From positions 3,224,001 to 3,288,000 of the forward strand of contig JALBUN010000023.1 of the NCBI GenBank assembly GCA_025174535.1: 64,000 nucleotides of DNA. The letters run 5' to 3'. How positions within the stretch are numbered: position 1 is the first letter of the stretch; the number at the start of each line of letters is the position of its first letter. Source of the stretch: Cantharellus purpuraceus (taxonomy: Eukaryota > Basidiomycota > Agaricomycetes > Cantharellales > Hydnaceae). Positions 8,478-19,700 of the stretch are shown piece by piece. Made by a program: the position numbers and the translations under genes. The notes under the pieces were generated by a model. It saw nothing but the letters and a program-made list of their open reading frames with translations. It was not told where the DNA came from and ran no database searches.

Positions 8478-11343
8478 TGTATGGGAACCACCTTTTCCCT
8501 ATCAAATTCCATTTATGCAGCACCAATGTGCTATTCTTTGCTTTTCCATTCCTAAATATCAGCATATATTTGATGCTTGTACCTGGGATGGACTTATTCA
8601 AATATTCTTTATTTTTCCATATTTTTTCGGGAATATTCCATGCAGAACTCAGCTCAGAATCATTTATTTCTGCTGTGCTACAGCTGTGGACCCATAGGCG
8701 CCCACAAACCTTCATGCAGCCGGCTCTCCCCTTTTGGACCAGGCATTTGGCCTGAATTCAAGCTCAGATGTCTCTGATCAATAAATATTCTGTAACTTAA
8801 CAACCACAGCCTCTCAGGGCACTATTTTCCGTGCAGATCATCACCTGAGATGTGGCTATCCATGGCTGTGCAAACCAGTGCAGAAAACAGGGTGGACACC
8901 CTTCTTTTTGCCTGATCAGTGCCTAGTTCAGGGATCAGATCAGCTGATGGGTGATCAAATCAGGTGATTGCCTTGGAATATTCTACCCCTTTCCACAACA
9001 TTCTAGCTGTTTCCTTCTATTATTAGATAGAACTTTCCAGAACCATTATTCAGCTCCTGATCAGTGTTAGTGCTGTGATCAGAACCTGTGATTGGCTTGC
9101 AATATTCTACCCCTTTCTTCCACCTCCCACAACCTTCCAGTAGTTTCCATCTATTAATAGGTAGAATATTCCAGAAGCATTAGTCAGCCCCTGTAAATAC
9201 AATATATAAGGAGGCCATTCTGCCTCTGAAATAGGATATATCCAACATATTCTACCCATCTTCTGCACACCAGTGTGACTAGAGTGACATACAGTGTCAT
9301 CCTCTATCTCAGTAACTGTTGATTACCAGTTCAAGGATCTTTTACAGTTGTGTAACTGTACTTGATTGCACTCGAAGTAGTGATATTCCTGCTTTGGGCG
9401 TGAGTGTAGTATCTGCCTCATGTGACTACGAATCTACAGGGTGAGATTGTCTGTCGATAGTCCTGCCATTAGTGCTCTTGTTTAAGTAACTAGTGTGTAC
9501 TGCCTTTGCAGAGCATTAGGATCTTGAACTCATGTGAAGCAGTTGCTAGACTACTTCACACATTGCTGTTACCCGCTTCTGAGTGCCACTGGTTGGACGG
9601 TTGGATTCATCCACCTACTTCCTTTAGCCTCTAAGTGCATTCCCCTCTTTTTGGAATATCTGGACCCCTAAGCGTCTGTGAACTCTAGACTCTGGAAGTC
9701 TTATTCATTTCTTGCTGCTAAGAAACGTATTACTTTTCTGCGTATAGTCTGTGTATGGGAACTGGTTTTCCCTTAAAAAGATCTTGTTTAAAGTCCCGAA
9801 ACTGTACAATTCCACTTGATGGCCTTAAAATATCAGCATATATCTGCTGCTTTCTCTTGATTCAGGGCCATTCAAATATTCTCTATTTTTTCATATTTTT
9901 TTGGGAATTTTCCATGCAGAAATGAGTCTACAAACTTATTGTTCTGCTGGGCAAAGTTTTGGGACCCACATGGACCCACAAACCTTCGCAGATGTCAGCA
10001 GCCTCAAAGTCAGCCGGAGTCACCCAGACAACTGACTCATTTTCAATCACATGACTCATTTCAATCTCCGACTCAATCTGGTCACCACTGCCAGTAAATG
10101 CTCAATATCTTCGCAACCACTGCACCTCCTGACTCCATTTTCAGTGGAGAGTTCAATAGAAGCCATGCCTACCCATAGCTGTGCTAATCAGCCTGGGAAA
10201 CGAAGTATTGACCAAGTTATTTGAGTAATGGTGACTCATGCAATGACTCCTGCCATGACTCATACCATGACTCCTGTGATTACTCATACTATGACTCCTG
10301 CTCTGAGTCACACTATGACTCCATCCATGACTCATGCCCTGAGTCAGAGCAAATCCAAGCAGCTCATTGGCTAGGAAACTTCCACCCCTTCTCACATATT
10401 CCACTAGCTTCCAGTAGTTTCCATCTATTAATAGGTAGAAGTTTCCAGTAGTATTAGTCAGCTCCTGTAAATACAATATAAAAGGAGCCCATTCTGCCTC
10501 TGAAAATAATAACCATTTCTACCCCATCATTTGCACATCAGTGTGACTAGAGTGACATACAGTGTCATCCTCTATATCTCAGTAACTGTTGATTGTCCAG
10601 TTCAAGGGTCGCTTACAGTTGTGTAACTGTATTCAATTGCACTCGAAGTAGTGATTGTCCTGCTTTGGGCGTGAGTGTAGTATCTACCTCGCGTGACTAC
10701 GAATCTACAGGGTGAGATTGTCTGTCGATAGTCCTGCCATTAGTGCTCTTGTTTAAGTAACTAGTGTGTACTGCCTTTGCAGAGCATTAGGATCTTGAAC
10801 TCATGTGAAGCAGTTGCTAGACTACTTCACACATTGCTGTTACCCGCTTCAGAGTGTCACTGGTTGGACGGTCGGATTCATCCACCTACTTCCTTTAGCC
10901 TCTAAGTGCATTCCCCTCTTTTTGGAATATCTGGACCCCTAAGCGTCTGTGAACTCTAGACTCTGGAAGTCTTATTCATTCCCTACTGCTAAGAAACGTA
11001 TTACCTTCCTGCGTATCGTCTGCATTGACCATTACAACGGATTGTAACCAAAGTACAAACGTTAAATCATTTCTGGAGTTGTGCTGCAGTAGGATTTGAT
11101 ATTCTTCTCAGCTGTTCATTCACGGAATTGTGGTGATTTAGAGTTTGCCCTAACACCATAATTTTGCGGGTTCCAAAACAGTCTGCATTGACTAATACAA
11201 AGGATTGTAACCAAAGTACAAACGTTAAATCATTTCTGGAGTTGTGCTGCAGCAGGGTTTGATATTCTTCTCAGCTGTTCATTCACGGAATTGTGGTGAT
11301 TTAGAGTTTGCCCTAACACCATAATTTTGCGGGTTCCAAAACA
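8478..11343 (+). mobile_element. Solo LTR-A (outer), target duplication CTAGC, containing a nested LTR
   Basis: Starts TGTATGGGAACC at 8478 and ends GGTTCCAAAACA at 11343, flanked by CTAGC at 8473-8477 and 11344-11348. Removing the nested LTR (9752-11180) and one GTCTG leaves about 1432 bp, the same length as other LTR-A copies. Its closest relative is the copy at 44436-45852. Both have TGATCA-type repeats (about 8913-9085 here) in place of the 12-bp TGAGTCA array. A TATA-like tatataagg lies near 9205. Confidence 0.92.
9752..11180 (+). mobile_element. Solo LTR-A (inner), nested in the outer LTR, target duplication GTCTG
   Basis: A 1429-bp LTR starting TGTATGGGAACTGG and ending GGTTCCAAAACA, flanked by GTCTG at 9747-9751 and 11181-11185. 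It belongs to the subfamily with the 12-bp array (units at 10231-10338). The TATA-like region is near 10475. Because it sits within another LTR-A, it records two insertion events in order. Confidence 0.93.
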
Positions 11344-11427
11344 CTAGCCATCAATCGTCACTTGTGTTTCATTGCCATCGATCATTATCAGCCTTCTATT
11401 CACACTGATCCTTTCATCATCATTCAC

Positions 11428-11862
11428 ATGGCTTCCAATCCTATTCCCCTCTCCAACATCTCTTCTAATAATACGTCACACTGGTCTCTGGACACTGAGG
11501 ACTATCAAAAATATGCTGAGCTCCACGGGCATGTTAAGCCACCTCCACACGTCAAAATACTTCCAAAACTCTTTCAACATCCAAGATCCCCACCATGTCT
11601 CTCTTATGCCATTGGTGATCCTATATTCTTTCACGATTCCATTGAACCATACACATTCCTCGGCATTTCACCTCTATATCGTAACACGGATAGAAGAGTT
11701 GAACGTGAGGTAGAATTTCAGTCGCCATCACCAACCTATCCTCCCACTTCAATCTGACTCAGGTTACATTGTGTCAGGCAAAGGGACCAAATACCCTTGG
11801 AATGGGATACCATATGGAGACAGATCACCAAGACAATAAGGAGTATTTGTTGTGGATGCTGA
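11428..11862 (+). pseudogene. Gypsy accessory ORF, second element, with one internal stop
   Basis: Diverged homologue of the 145-residue ORF at 2698-3135. It reads from ATG at 11428, meets a single TGA at 11755-11757 (codon 110), and continues in the same frame to a stop at 11860-11862. The total is 145 codons including the stop, almost equal to the intact copy. Conserved landmarks before the stop are HWSLDT, PPP, YAIGDPIFF and YTFLG; WDTIWRQI lies after it. The stop may be another CGA to TGA change. Only about 12 bp separate its end from the LTR start. Confidence 0.7.
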
Positions 11863-11873
11863 CTGAAGTCCTC

Positions 11874-12597
11874 ATGTGACTCAGGGTCAATTTACCTTCA
11901 GAGCCGTAGGGAAGATGGTATTGGTGGACGTTTCTATTGTTCTTTTATATGACTCACCCCTGTTTCATCTTTTAATTCATTCATACACAACTTACTCATC
12001 CTTGTTCTATTTTTGGTTCTTTTATTACTCATCACCCCTATTCTTACAAAGATTACCCCTATCTGTTGCTTCAGTTCTCCATGATTTCCCCATTAGTAGT
12101 TCAACTTCACATGCTTCATCAGCTGGCTTGATCAGCATTTCTTGCATCATATTGCATCATTTGCTCCTCATATTGTGTCATTGTGCCCTGGGATTTGTAT
12201 ATAAAAGGGTGCTAGTTTTCACCTTTGGAATCAATCAACAAGTTTTCAGCCAACGCTCTAAAGTCAAAGTCCACGCTCTAAGTATATGCTCTATGCTCTA
12301 CATCACAATCTGTTAGCTCTATACTGAGGTAAAACACCTTGGTTCAATGATCAGATTTCCCTCCGCCACTGAGAGGTCGCTTCTCCTGAAACCAGCTTTC
12401 ACATACCTCCCAACCAGGCTCCCATTGTCATCCAGTCACAGAGCATGATCAGCCATCTGGACTGTCCCTTTTGCTCCCATCCTCATCCAACCACAGAGCA
12501 CTATCCCACTTTCCTATTACTCAGTGCTGCCCCTACCCCTCGACCTGATTGATCTTTGGAGTGCTGAACAACTGTGTTACACACCGTCTGTTTGTTA
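11874..12597 (+). repeat. Gypsy LTR in left arm (approximate limits)
   Basis: Begins TGTGACTCAGGG just after the accessory ORF, like TGTCAGGG in the first gypsy element. A TATA-like tatataaaagg lies near 12200. It runs to copia-like sequence that starts near 12607. The 3' limit is uncertain because both copies share the same flank. Confidence 0.55.
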
Positions 12598-12649
12598 GGA
12601 CCGTTGCGTGCAGGCTTATAAGATCTATTCCTTAAGCGAACCGACACCA

Positions 12650-13215
12650 TCCAACCAGTGACACTCTGAAGCAGGTAACAGCGATGTGTGAAGTAGTCTA
12701 GCAACTGCTTCACATGAGTTCAAGATCCTAATGCTCTGCAAAGGTAGTACACACTAGTAACTTAAACAAGAGCACTAATGGCAGGACAATTGACAGACAA
12801 TCTCACCCTGTAGATTCGTAGTCATGCAAGGTAGATACTACACTCACGCCCAAAGCAGGACAATCACTACTTCAAGTGCAATTGAATACAGTTACACAAC
12901 CATAAGTGACCCTTGAACTGGACAATCAACAGTTACTGAGATATAGAGGATGACACTGTATGTCACTCTAGTCACACTGATTGCAAATGATGGGGTAGAA
13001 ATGGTTATTGATTTCAGAGGCAGAATGGCCTCCTTTTATATTGTATTTACAGGAGCTGACTAATACTACTGGAAACTTCTACCTATTAATAGATGGAAAC
13101 TACTGGAAGCTAGTGGAATATGTGAGAAGGGGGTGGAAGTTTCCTAGCCAATGAGCTGCTTGGATTTGCTCTGACTCATGGCATGAGTCATGGATGGAGT
13201 CATATTGTGACTCAT
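12650..13215 (-). mobile_element. LTR-A fragment, internal part
   Basis: Colinear with about 4290-4860 of the LTR-A copy at 3982-5410. It starts within the 12-bp array (near 13200) and ends at ...CACTGGTTGGATGG on the minus strand (12650). The remaining 3' part of an LTR-A lies at 15337-15648 in the opposite orientation and starts at the same internal point. The two may be halves of one LTR split by an inversion. Confidence 0.8.
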
Positions 13216-13957
13216 GCCAGGAATTTGAGAGAATCCTTGAGCAACAAGTCTAGTTTTATAAGCTTGTCCTAGATTATCTCTTTTGAGATGGAAAACCCAT
13301 CTATTTCCAAGGATATTCATGTCACTGGGTTGATCAATGAGTGTCCATGTATTATATTTTGATAGATTCTTCATTTCGGCCTGGCAGGCTTGTTTCCACT
13401 CTTCTGCATTTGAAGAATTCATAGCTTCATGGTAGTTTGATGGTTCATCATCAGTTAGGGTCACAAAGATTTGTTCTGTTCGTTCAAGAGCCATTGTATC
13501 CTCAGATAGGGCAGATAACTCTGTATACAAAGCTTTGACTCGTTTCTCTCATCCATATGTGACATTCGCTGGGTTGAGCCAGGCACCTCTTTCAAAGTCT
13601 TTGGGTGCATATATGCGTTCTTCTTCCAAATTGTCCTGTTCTTCAATATCTTTTATTCCAGCTACTTCTTCCATTTCCTCAGCCTCAACTCTCCTTTCCG
13701 GTTCCTCAAATTCAGATGTGAAGGGAAGCTTGCGATCATCTGTCCAGCAAGCCTGAGAGGTTGGTGTGTTGATTGGGGTAATATGAGTGATAATATCTTT
13801 TTCCCAAAGGTTCGGGAGGTCATCATCATCAGTAGCATGGATAGTTACTTGTTCAACATGATTTGACTCATCAAAAATTGCATCGCGGCATTTCATGATT
13901 GTTTGTGTTGTCGGTTCGCTTAAGGAATAGATCTTATAAGCCTGCACGCAACGGTCC
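13216..13957 (-). pseudogene. Copia fragment: integrase-RT linker and RT N-terminus
   Basis: Minus-strand copia sequence. It starts QAYKIYSLSEPTTQ, continues with KCRDAIFDES, an acidic linker, then the RT entry EPSNYHEAMNSSNAEEW, NTWTLIDQP, WVFHLKRD and YKTRLVAQGFSQIPG, where LTR-A sequence cuts in. A frame change lies near 13540. It could supply the piece missing between the integrase end at 8349 and the RT start at 7080, but the overlapping bases differ, so these may be two copies. Confidence 0.85.
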
Positions 13958-13959
13958 TA

Positions 13960-14682
13960 ACAAACAGACGGTGTGTAACACAGTTGTTCAGCACTCCAAA
14001 GATCAATCAGGTCGAGGGGTAGGGGCAGCACTGAGTAATAGGAAAGTGGGATAGTGCTCTGTGGTTGGATGAGGATGGGAGCAAAAGGGACAGTCCAGAT
14101 GGCTGATCATGCTCTGTGACTGGATGACAATGGGAGCCTGGTTGGGAGGTATGTGAAAGCTGGTTTCAGGAGAAGCGACCTCTCAGTGGCGGAGGGAAAT
14201 CTGATCATTGAACCAAGGTGTTTTACCTCAGTATAGAGCTAACAGATTGTGATGTAGAGCATAGAGCATATACTTAGAGCGTGGACTTTGACTTTAGAGC
14301 GTTGGCTGAAAACTTGTTGATTGATTCCAAAGGTGAAAACTAGCACCCTTTTATATACAAATCCCCAGGGCACAATGACACAATATGAGGAGCAAATGAT
14401 GCAATATGATGCAAGAAATGCTGATCAAGCCAGCTGATGAAGCATGTGAAGTTGAACTACTAATGGGGAAATCATGGAGAACTGAAGCAACAGATAGGGG
14501 TAATCTTTGTAAGAATAGGGGTGATGAGTAATAAAAGAACCAAAAATAGAACAAGGATGAGTAAGTTGTGTATGAATGAATTAAAAGATGAAACAGGGGT
14601 GAGTCATATAAAAGAACAATAGAAACGTCCACCAATACCATCTTCCCTACGGCTCTGAAGGTAAATTGACCCTGAGTCACAT
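13960..14682 (-). repeat. Gypsy LTR in right arm (approximate limits)
   Basis: Reverse-complement copy of 11874-12597, with the same TGTGACTCAGGG start (at 14682 on the minus strand) and TATA-like box. One extra base relative to the left arm lies near 14365. Confidence 0.55.
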
Positions 14683-14693
14683 GAGGACTTCAG

Positions 14694-15128
14694 TCAGCAT
14701 CCACAACAAATACTCCTTATTGTCTTGGTGATCTGTCTCCATATGGTATCCCATTCCAAGGGTATTTGGTCCCTTTGCCTGACACAATGTAACCTGAGTC
14801 AGATTGAAGTGGGAGGATAGGTTGGTGATGGCGACTGAAATTCTACCTCACGTTCAACTCTTCTATCCGTGTTACGATATAGAGGTGAAATGCCGAGGAA
14901 TGTGTATGGTTCAATGGAATCGTGAAAGAATATAGGATCACCAATGGCATAAGAGAGACATGGTGGGGATCTTGGATGTTGAAAGAGTTTTGGAAGTATT
15001 TTGACGTGTGGAGGTGGCTTAACATGCCCGTGGAGCTCAGCATATTTTTGATAGTCCTCAGTGTCCAGAGACCAGTGTGACGTATTATTAGAAGAGATGT
15101 TGGAGAGGGGAATAGGATTGGAAGCCAT
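14694..15128 (-). pseudogene. Gypsy accessory ORF, inverted copy with the same internal stop
   Basis: Reverse copy of 11428-11862 with identical residues, including the TGA at codon 110. The shared stop shows that the mutation preceded the duplication. Confidence 0.7.
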
Positions 15129-15212
15129 GTGAATGATGATGAAAGGATCAGTGTGAATAGAAGGCTGATAATGATCGATGGCAATGAAACACAAGTGACG
15201 ATTGATGGCTAG

Positions 15213-15336
15213 AATTAGAGACTGAGGTGAAGAGGGAGTTGCGGTGCTATTTAAAAGTTTGATATGAAAAGATGCTGGCGGAGTTGGACTGTCAGAGTGG
15301 TTTGATATACGTCCTCGATGCGTCCTGGCTCATCAA
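15213..15336 (-). mobile_element. Gypsy 3' pol end/leader segment, right arm
   Basis: Reverse complement of 8350-8472 with a few substitutions. It continues the right arm without the LTR insertion found in the left arm. It joins LTR-A sequence at about 15337. Confidence 0.7.
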
Positions 15337-15648
15337 TGGTTGGATTCATCCACCTACTTCCTCTAGCCTCTAAGTGCATTCCCCTCTTTTTGGAATATCT
15401 GGACCCCTAAGCGTCTGTGAACTCTAGACTCTGGAAGTCTTATTCATTCCCTACTGCTAAGAAACGTATTACCTTCCTGCATATCGTCTGCATTGACCAT
15501 TACAACGGATTGTAACCAAAGTACAAACGTTAAATCGTTTCTGGAGTTGTGCTGCAGTAGGATTTGATATTCTTCTCAGCTGTTCATTCACAGAATTGTG
15601 GTGATTTAGAGTTTGCCCTAACACCATAATTTTGCGGGTTCCAAAACA
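15337..15648 (+). mobile_element. LTR-A fragment, 3' end
   Basis: Matches the last 310 bp of LTR-A and ends GGTTCCAAAACA at 15648. It abuts minus-strand copia sequence at the protease coding region. The 5' part is absent here, with a matching break point in the fragment at 12650-13215. Confidence 0.85.
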
Positions 15649-16399
15649 TGCACCACAGTTCAAAATCAACTCAGCCAATGTGGAAGTCTCTCCTGCCATG
15701 TATATGCATCCCACTTGACATTCACCTAATTCTTGGAGGTTGGTGACAGTGAGGTTAGCCATGCCTCCACTGTCCTTCTTCTTCTCCTTCATGCTTGGGA
15801 CATTTGCTGACCCAGTGACCCTTTTCATGGCAATAGTGACACTCATCATCCGGTTTTGCTCCAGTCTTCTTCCTTCTGCCATCACCACCCATCTTCTTCC
15901 CAGCTAGTAAGGCTGTTTTGCTAGACTTATCTCTAGAGCAACAGTTGGCTTCCACAATGAGTGTACTGCTAACAGTTGCAGAGGTGAGCTTCAGTGACTC
16001 CAGACTAAATAGATGGATCTTGATGTCCCATGATGGGTTGTGCAGGAGCAAGAGAATGAGTGCCCAAGCAACATGAATTTCAGGCAGCATCTCCCCAGCA
16101 GCCATGATCTTCTGTCCAAGGTCCAGCATGGCTGCAATGTGGTCAGCCATGGGGTCCATGTCTATGTACTTCCAAGTATATAATTCCTCAAAGTAGTAGT
16201 GGACATCAATGTGTTGCTGATTGGTCACATACATGTCATGCCACATGTCCCACATCTGCTTTGACATTTGGGCCTTTGAAATGTGTGGCCATTGAGAACT
16301 CTTGGTAGCACCCTTCATGAGACCCTGAGCCACCTGATTGTGCAGCAACCAATCCATGTATTCCTTCCACTCAAGCTTCCATTCTGTGGTAGCTGCTTT
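15649..16399 (-). pseudogene. Copia gag and protease start, interrupted by copia insertion
   Basis: Minus-strand gag: EWKLEWKEYMDWLLHNQ, an ISKAQMSKQMWDMW stretch, and the CCHC zinc knuckle CHYCHEKGHWVSKC near 15830. It then shifts frame to the protease start LAELILNCGA, where LTR-A interrupts. The upstream part of gag lies beyond the inserted copia element, at 20911-21066. Removing the insert and one GCTTT copy restores the frame across the site. Confidence 0.85.
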
Positions 16400-16675
16400 T
16401 GTTGGGCAAATTGTATGAGTGGTGATAACACAGAGGCAATGGACAATGAGATGGATGAAGACTACAATGGTAATATTCAGGACAATGACACACAATTCTC
16501 ATAGTCTCCACAATAGGATGCTGACACAGGCAGTCACATGATCTGAACAATGTACCATGTTGGACAATAGTTATAGACTGCACAATAGGTAGATTTTGAA
16601 TATGTTCTTCCTGTATAAAAGGAAACAGTAGTAGCTATGAAAAAAATAACTTCTTGACCTCTACTTCGATTGACA
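16400..16675 (+). repeat. 5' LTR of the copia element
   Basis: TGTTGGGCAAATTG to ...GATTGACA. A TATA-like tataaaag lies near 16615. It contains the 21-bp stretch missing from the 3' LTR (around 16575-16597). Confidence 0.93.
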
Positions 16676-16688
16676 GGTTATGGGCCCT
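16676..16688 (+). other. Primer binding site, initiator tRNA-Met anticodon-region type
   Basis: GGTTATGGGCCC directly follows the 5' LTR. It is complementary to the anticodon stem-loop of initiator tRNA-Met (around the CAU anticodon), as known for Drosophila copia, where a cleaved half-tRNA primes. The same string is found on the minus strand near 21079 in front of the other copia gag. Confidence 0.6.
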
Positions 16689-16752
16689 GGCCATACCTAA
16701 TCATATCACACTTCTACATCTAAAAGAGAACTACCTGTAACAATCACCTACA

Positions 16753-19700
16753 ATGTCAAACACCAACAGCACCTTCAAGATTGACCTGCTCAATGGAAAT
16801 AACTACACTGCATGGAGGTGGAGACTCATGATGATCCTGGATGATATAGACCTATGGGATATAGCTAATGGCAATGAAACAAAACCAAGCCCAGCTGACA
16901 TCACCAATGTCCAGGTGACAGAGAGACAGGCAATTGCAGAGTGGGTTAAGAAGGACAAGAAGACTAGAAAGGAGATCTTTCTATGCATATCTGATGAGCA
17001 CCAAGTTTGTATTGACAATGCAATCACTGGACATGAAATCTGGACCAGACTACAGGATATATTTGAGTCTAGGGGAGCAGTCAGTGTTGTCAACCTATGC
17101 TGAGAGTTTTTCAGGACATTTTCAGAAGATGGTGCCAGTATGGATGAGCACATATGCAAACTTCAAGGTCTTCAACAAGAACTGAGTGCATGAGGACAAT
17201 TGATCACTGACTCAGACTTTGTGAACACATTTCTCACATCACTCCCAAATTCTTGGTCAACCTTCATCACAGCAGTCAATGCCGGCAGAGTAGCCATATC
17301 ATCAAACATGCTTATATCTAGGATCCTAGATGAGGATTAGGCTCAGCAAGCTGGAGCAGCACAACAAACGGTGCTCAAAGCCAGTGAAAGGCCAGGAGCC
17401 ACAAAGGGCACATGCCACAACTGTGGCAAGAAGGGACACTATGTTGCAGATTGTTGGGAAAAAGGAGGCAGCAAAGAAGGCCAGGTACCCAAATGGTTCA
17501 AAACTAGAGAAACAGACACAGCTAAACAAGCTGAGCAATCTGACTTTGCATTCATGACTAATACCATGTTAACCTCAATCTCAATGACTGACTGGCTTGC
17601 TGATACTGCAGCCTCAACACAGATAGCACAAAATAAGCAGGACTTCATTACCTACTTCAAGGAGCCTTTGGAAATCACGGGAATTGCACCTGGCACATCA
17701 CTAAAGACAAAAGGACAAGGCTCAGTCATGTTAGAGTTCAAGGTCAGCAAAAAAATCTACTCCACTACACTCAGGGACATCAAACATGCACCTGAAGCCC
17801 CAAACAACCTCATCAGTATAGGATGACTTACTGGTAATGGACATTCAGCACTCTTCATTCCAGCTGGTGTACAATTTAAGGGGAGGACGATCTTTGGCAT
17901 GGGACAGAAAGTTGGAGACATGTATCAAATGAGGGCACATGTCAAGAAGACCAGTCAGAAGCAGGACTTCATAGCCATAACACATGGGTGTGCCTGGGAT
18001 AAATGGCACTGTATCCTTGGACATATTAACCACTGGACAATCAAGACCCTCAAGACCAACAATCCAGTCATTGGTTTAGATGTCAATGAGTCACAAGCAC
18101 CAACTCAATGCACAGTGTGTGCAAAGCAAACAACACATTGAGCTATTTCTGCAACAAGCAACTGAAAAAGCAGAATAAATGGGTGATCTCATGGTATCAG
18201 ACATATGGAGACCAGCACAGGTTGAAGGACCAGCACATGAAAAGTATTTACTGATGCTAAGTCCTGATACTCAACAGTTTATTTTAGCAACATGAAGGAC
18301 AAAGCACTGAAGCACTTTGAAACATTCAAGGGATTCCTCAAGACCCAAACTGGCAATAAGGTCAAATGCATTCGATCTGACAATGGTGGAGAATATACAA
18401 ACAAACTCTTCAAAGACTTCTGCACCAAGAATGGCATCATTATGGAAACCACAGCACCTTACTCACCCACACAAAATAGAATCACTGAATGACTAAACCA
18501 CACACTACTTGAGCATGCACACACTATGTTGTTCACCAAGAATCTACCCAAGACATTGTGGCCAGAAGCCATATCCTATGCCTGCTATATCAAAATTGAT
18601 CACTGACTTGAGCCCTTGGTAGTAACACCACCACATTCCAAGTCTTCTTCAGGAGGAAGCCTGACATCTCACGATTGGAAGAGTTTGGCACTATCTGTTG
18701 GGTTATAGTACCTGACCAACAGCATGCTAAACTGGACCTAAAAGCCAAAGCACACCTTTTTGTTGGTATTGCAGAGAATGCCAAAGCTTGGTAGTACTAC
18801 AACATCAAGTCCAGGCATGTACAAATCTCACATAATATTACCTTTGATGAGTCAGACTCAAAGATGTCCCCTGCCCTGGATGAGCATGAAAATACTGAAG
18901 AAGTTGCACTGGTGGATGAGGAACATGGAGCAGATGAACCACAACAAGAAACAGAACCCATAACCCCACAAACATCTACAGTGCCTACTCCAAATTCTCT
19001 TGACACTGAAACAACTACCCATGGACCTTGATGTAGTAGCTGCATCACTAACAAACCAAACTATGTGATACTTAATGATCCTGGAGCCAAACCAATGGAC
19101 TGTGTATTTGTCAGCCATGAAATTATCATGGAACTGTCCAACTATGTGGAAGCAGTAGCATGGCCAGATGCACTGATCTGGGAGTTAGCCATGACAACTG
19201 AGATGGGACATGGGAGCTTGTGGACCTACCACCAGGGAGAGTTGCAATTGGGTGTCAATGGGTCTATGCCATGAAGACTATGCCAGATGGAGAGTTTGAA
19301 AAGGGGAAGGCATGAGTTGTAGCTCAGGGATTCACACAGCACCCAGGAATGGACTATTATGACATCACTTCCCCTGTTGTTAAATTTGACTCTCTGCATC
19401 TCTTACTGGCAATTGCAAACCACTGGGATTGGGAGATTCACATGATGGATGTCAAAGGGGCATTCCTGAATTCACAGCTGACAGAGGAAATTTATATGTG
19501 ACAGCCAGAAAGGTTTGATGATAAATCAGGACAGGTACTAAAGCTACATTGGGCACTCTATGGATTGAAACAGGCAGGATGAGTTTGGCACCAGAAACTT
19601 TGAGATATGTTACTCAACCTTGAATACCTCCAGAGCTCAGCCAATGAATGCATTTATATCAGGCGAGTCAGATTGAACATTGAAATCATATCAGTCTATG

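Larger units (their letters stand above)
11349..12649 (+). repeat. Left arm of inverted duplication
   Basis: This stretch is near-identical to the reverse complement of 13907-15212. The ORFs inside the arms match residue for residue, and the one difference I noticed is a one-base length change near 12190/14365. The arm holds the gypsy accessory ORF, the gypsy LTR and about 45 bp of copia sequence. With the 8350-8477 segment the arm is about 1.43 kb. The 1.26-kb spacer (12650-13906) holds an LTR-A fragment and a copia fragment. Confidence 0.93.
13907..15212 (-). repeat. Right arm of inverted duplication
   Basis: Inverted copy of 11349-12649 (see left arm). Here the gypsy 3' end is uninterrupted and continues through 15213-15336, so this arm shows the state before the LTR insertion at CTAGC. 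The symmetry centre is near 13278. Confidence 0.93.

Noticed and set aside
10221..10451. Open frames with S-D-S-C-H-D-S-type repeats (also 4744-5009 and 10153-10476)
   Set aside because: They are translations of the 12-bp array inside a solo LTR; 12 bp keeps every frame open without coding meaning.
11876..12316. 146-codon hydrophobic open frame (and copy 14351-14680)
   Set aside because: It lies within the gypsy LTR and changes frame with a one-base difference between the arms; not a gene.
11349..15212. Inverted repeat as terminal inverted repeats of a DNA transposon
   Set aside because: The arms contain gypsy ORF, gypsy LTR and copia sequence, and the spacer holds no transposase; no target duplication flanks the pair.
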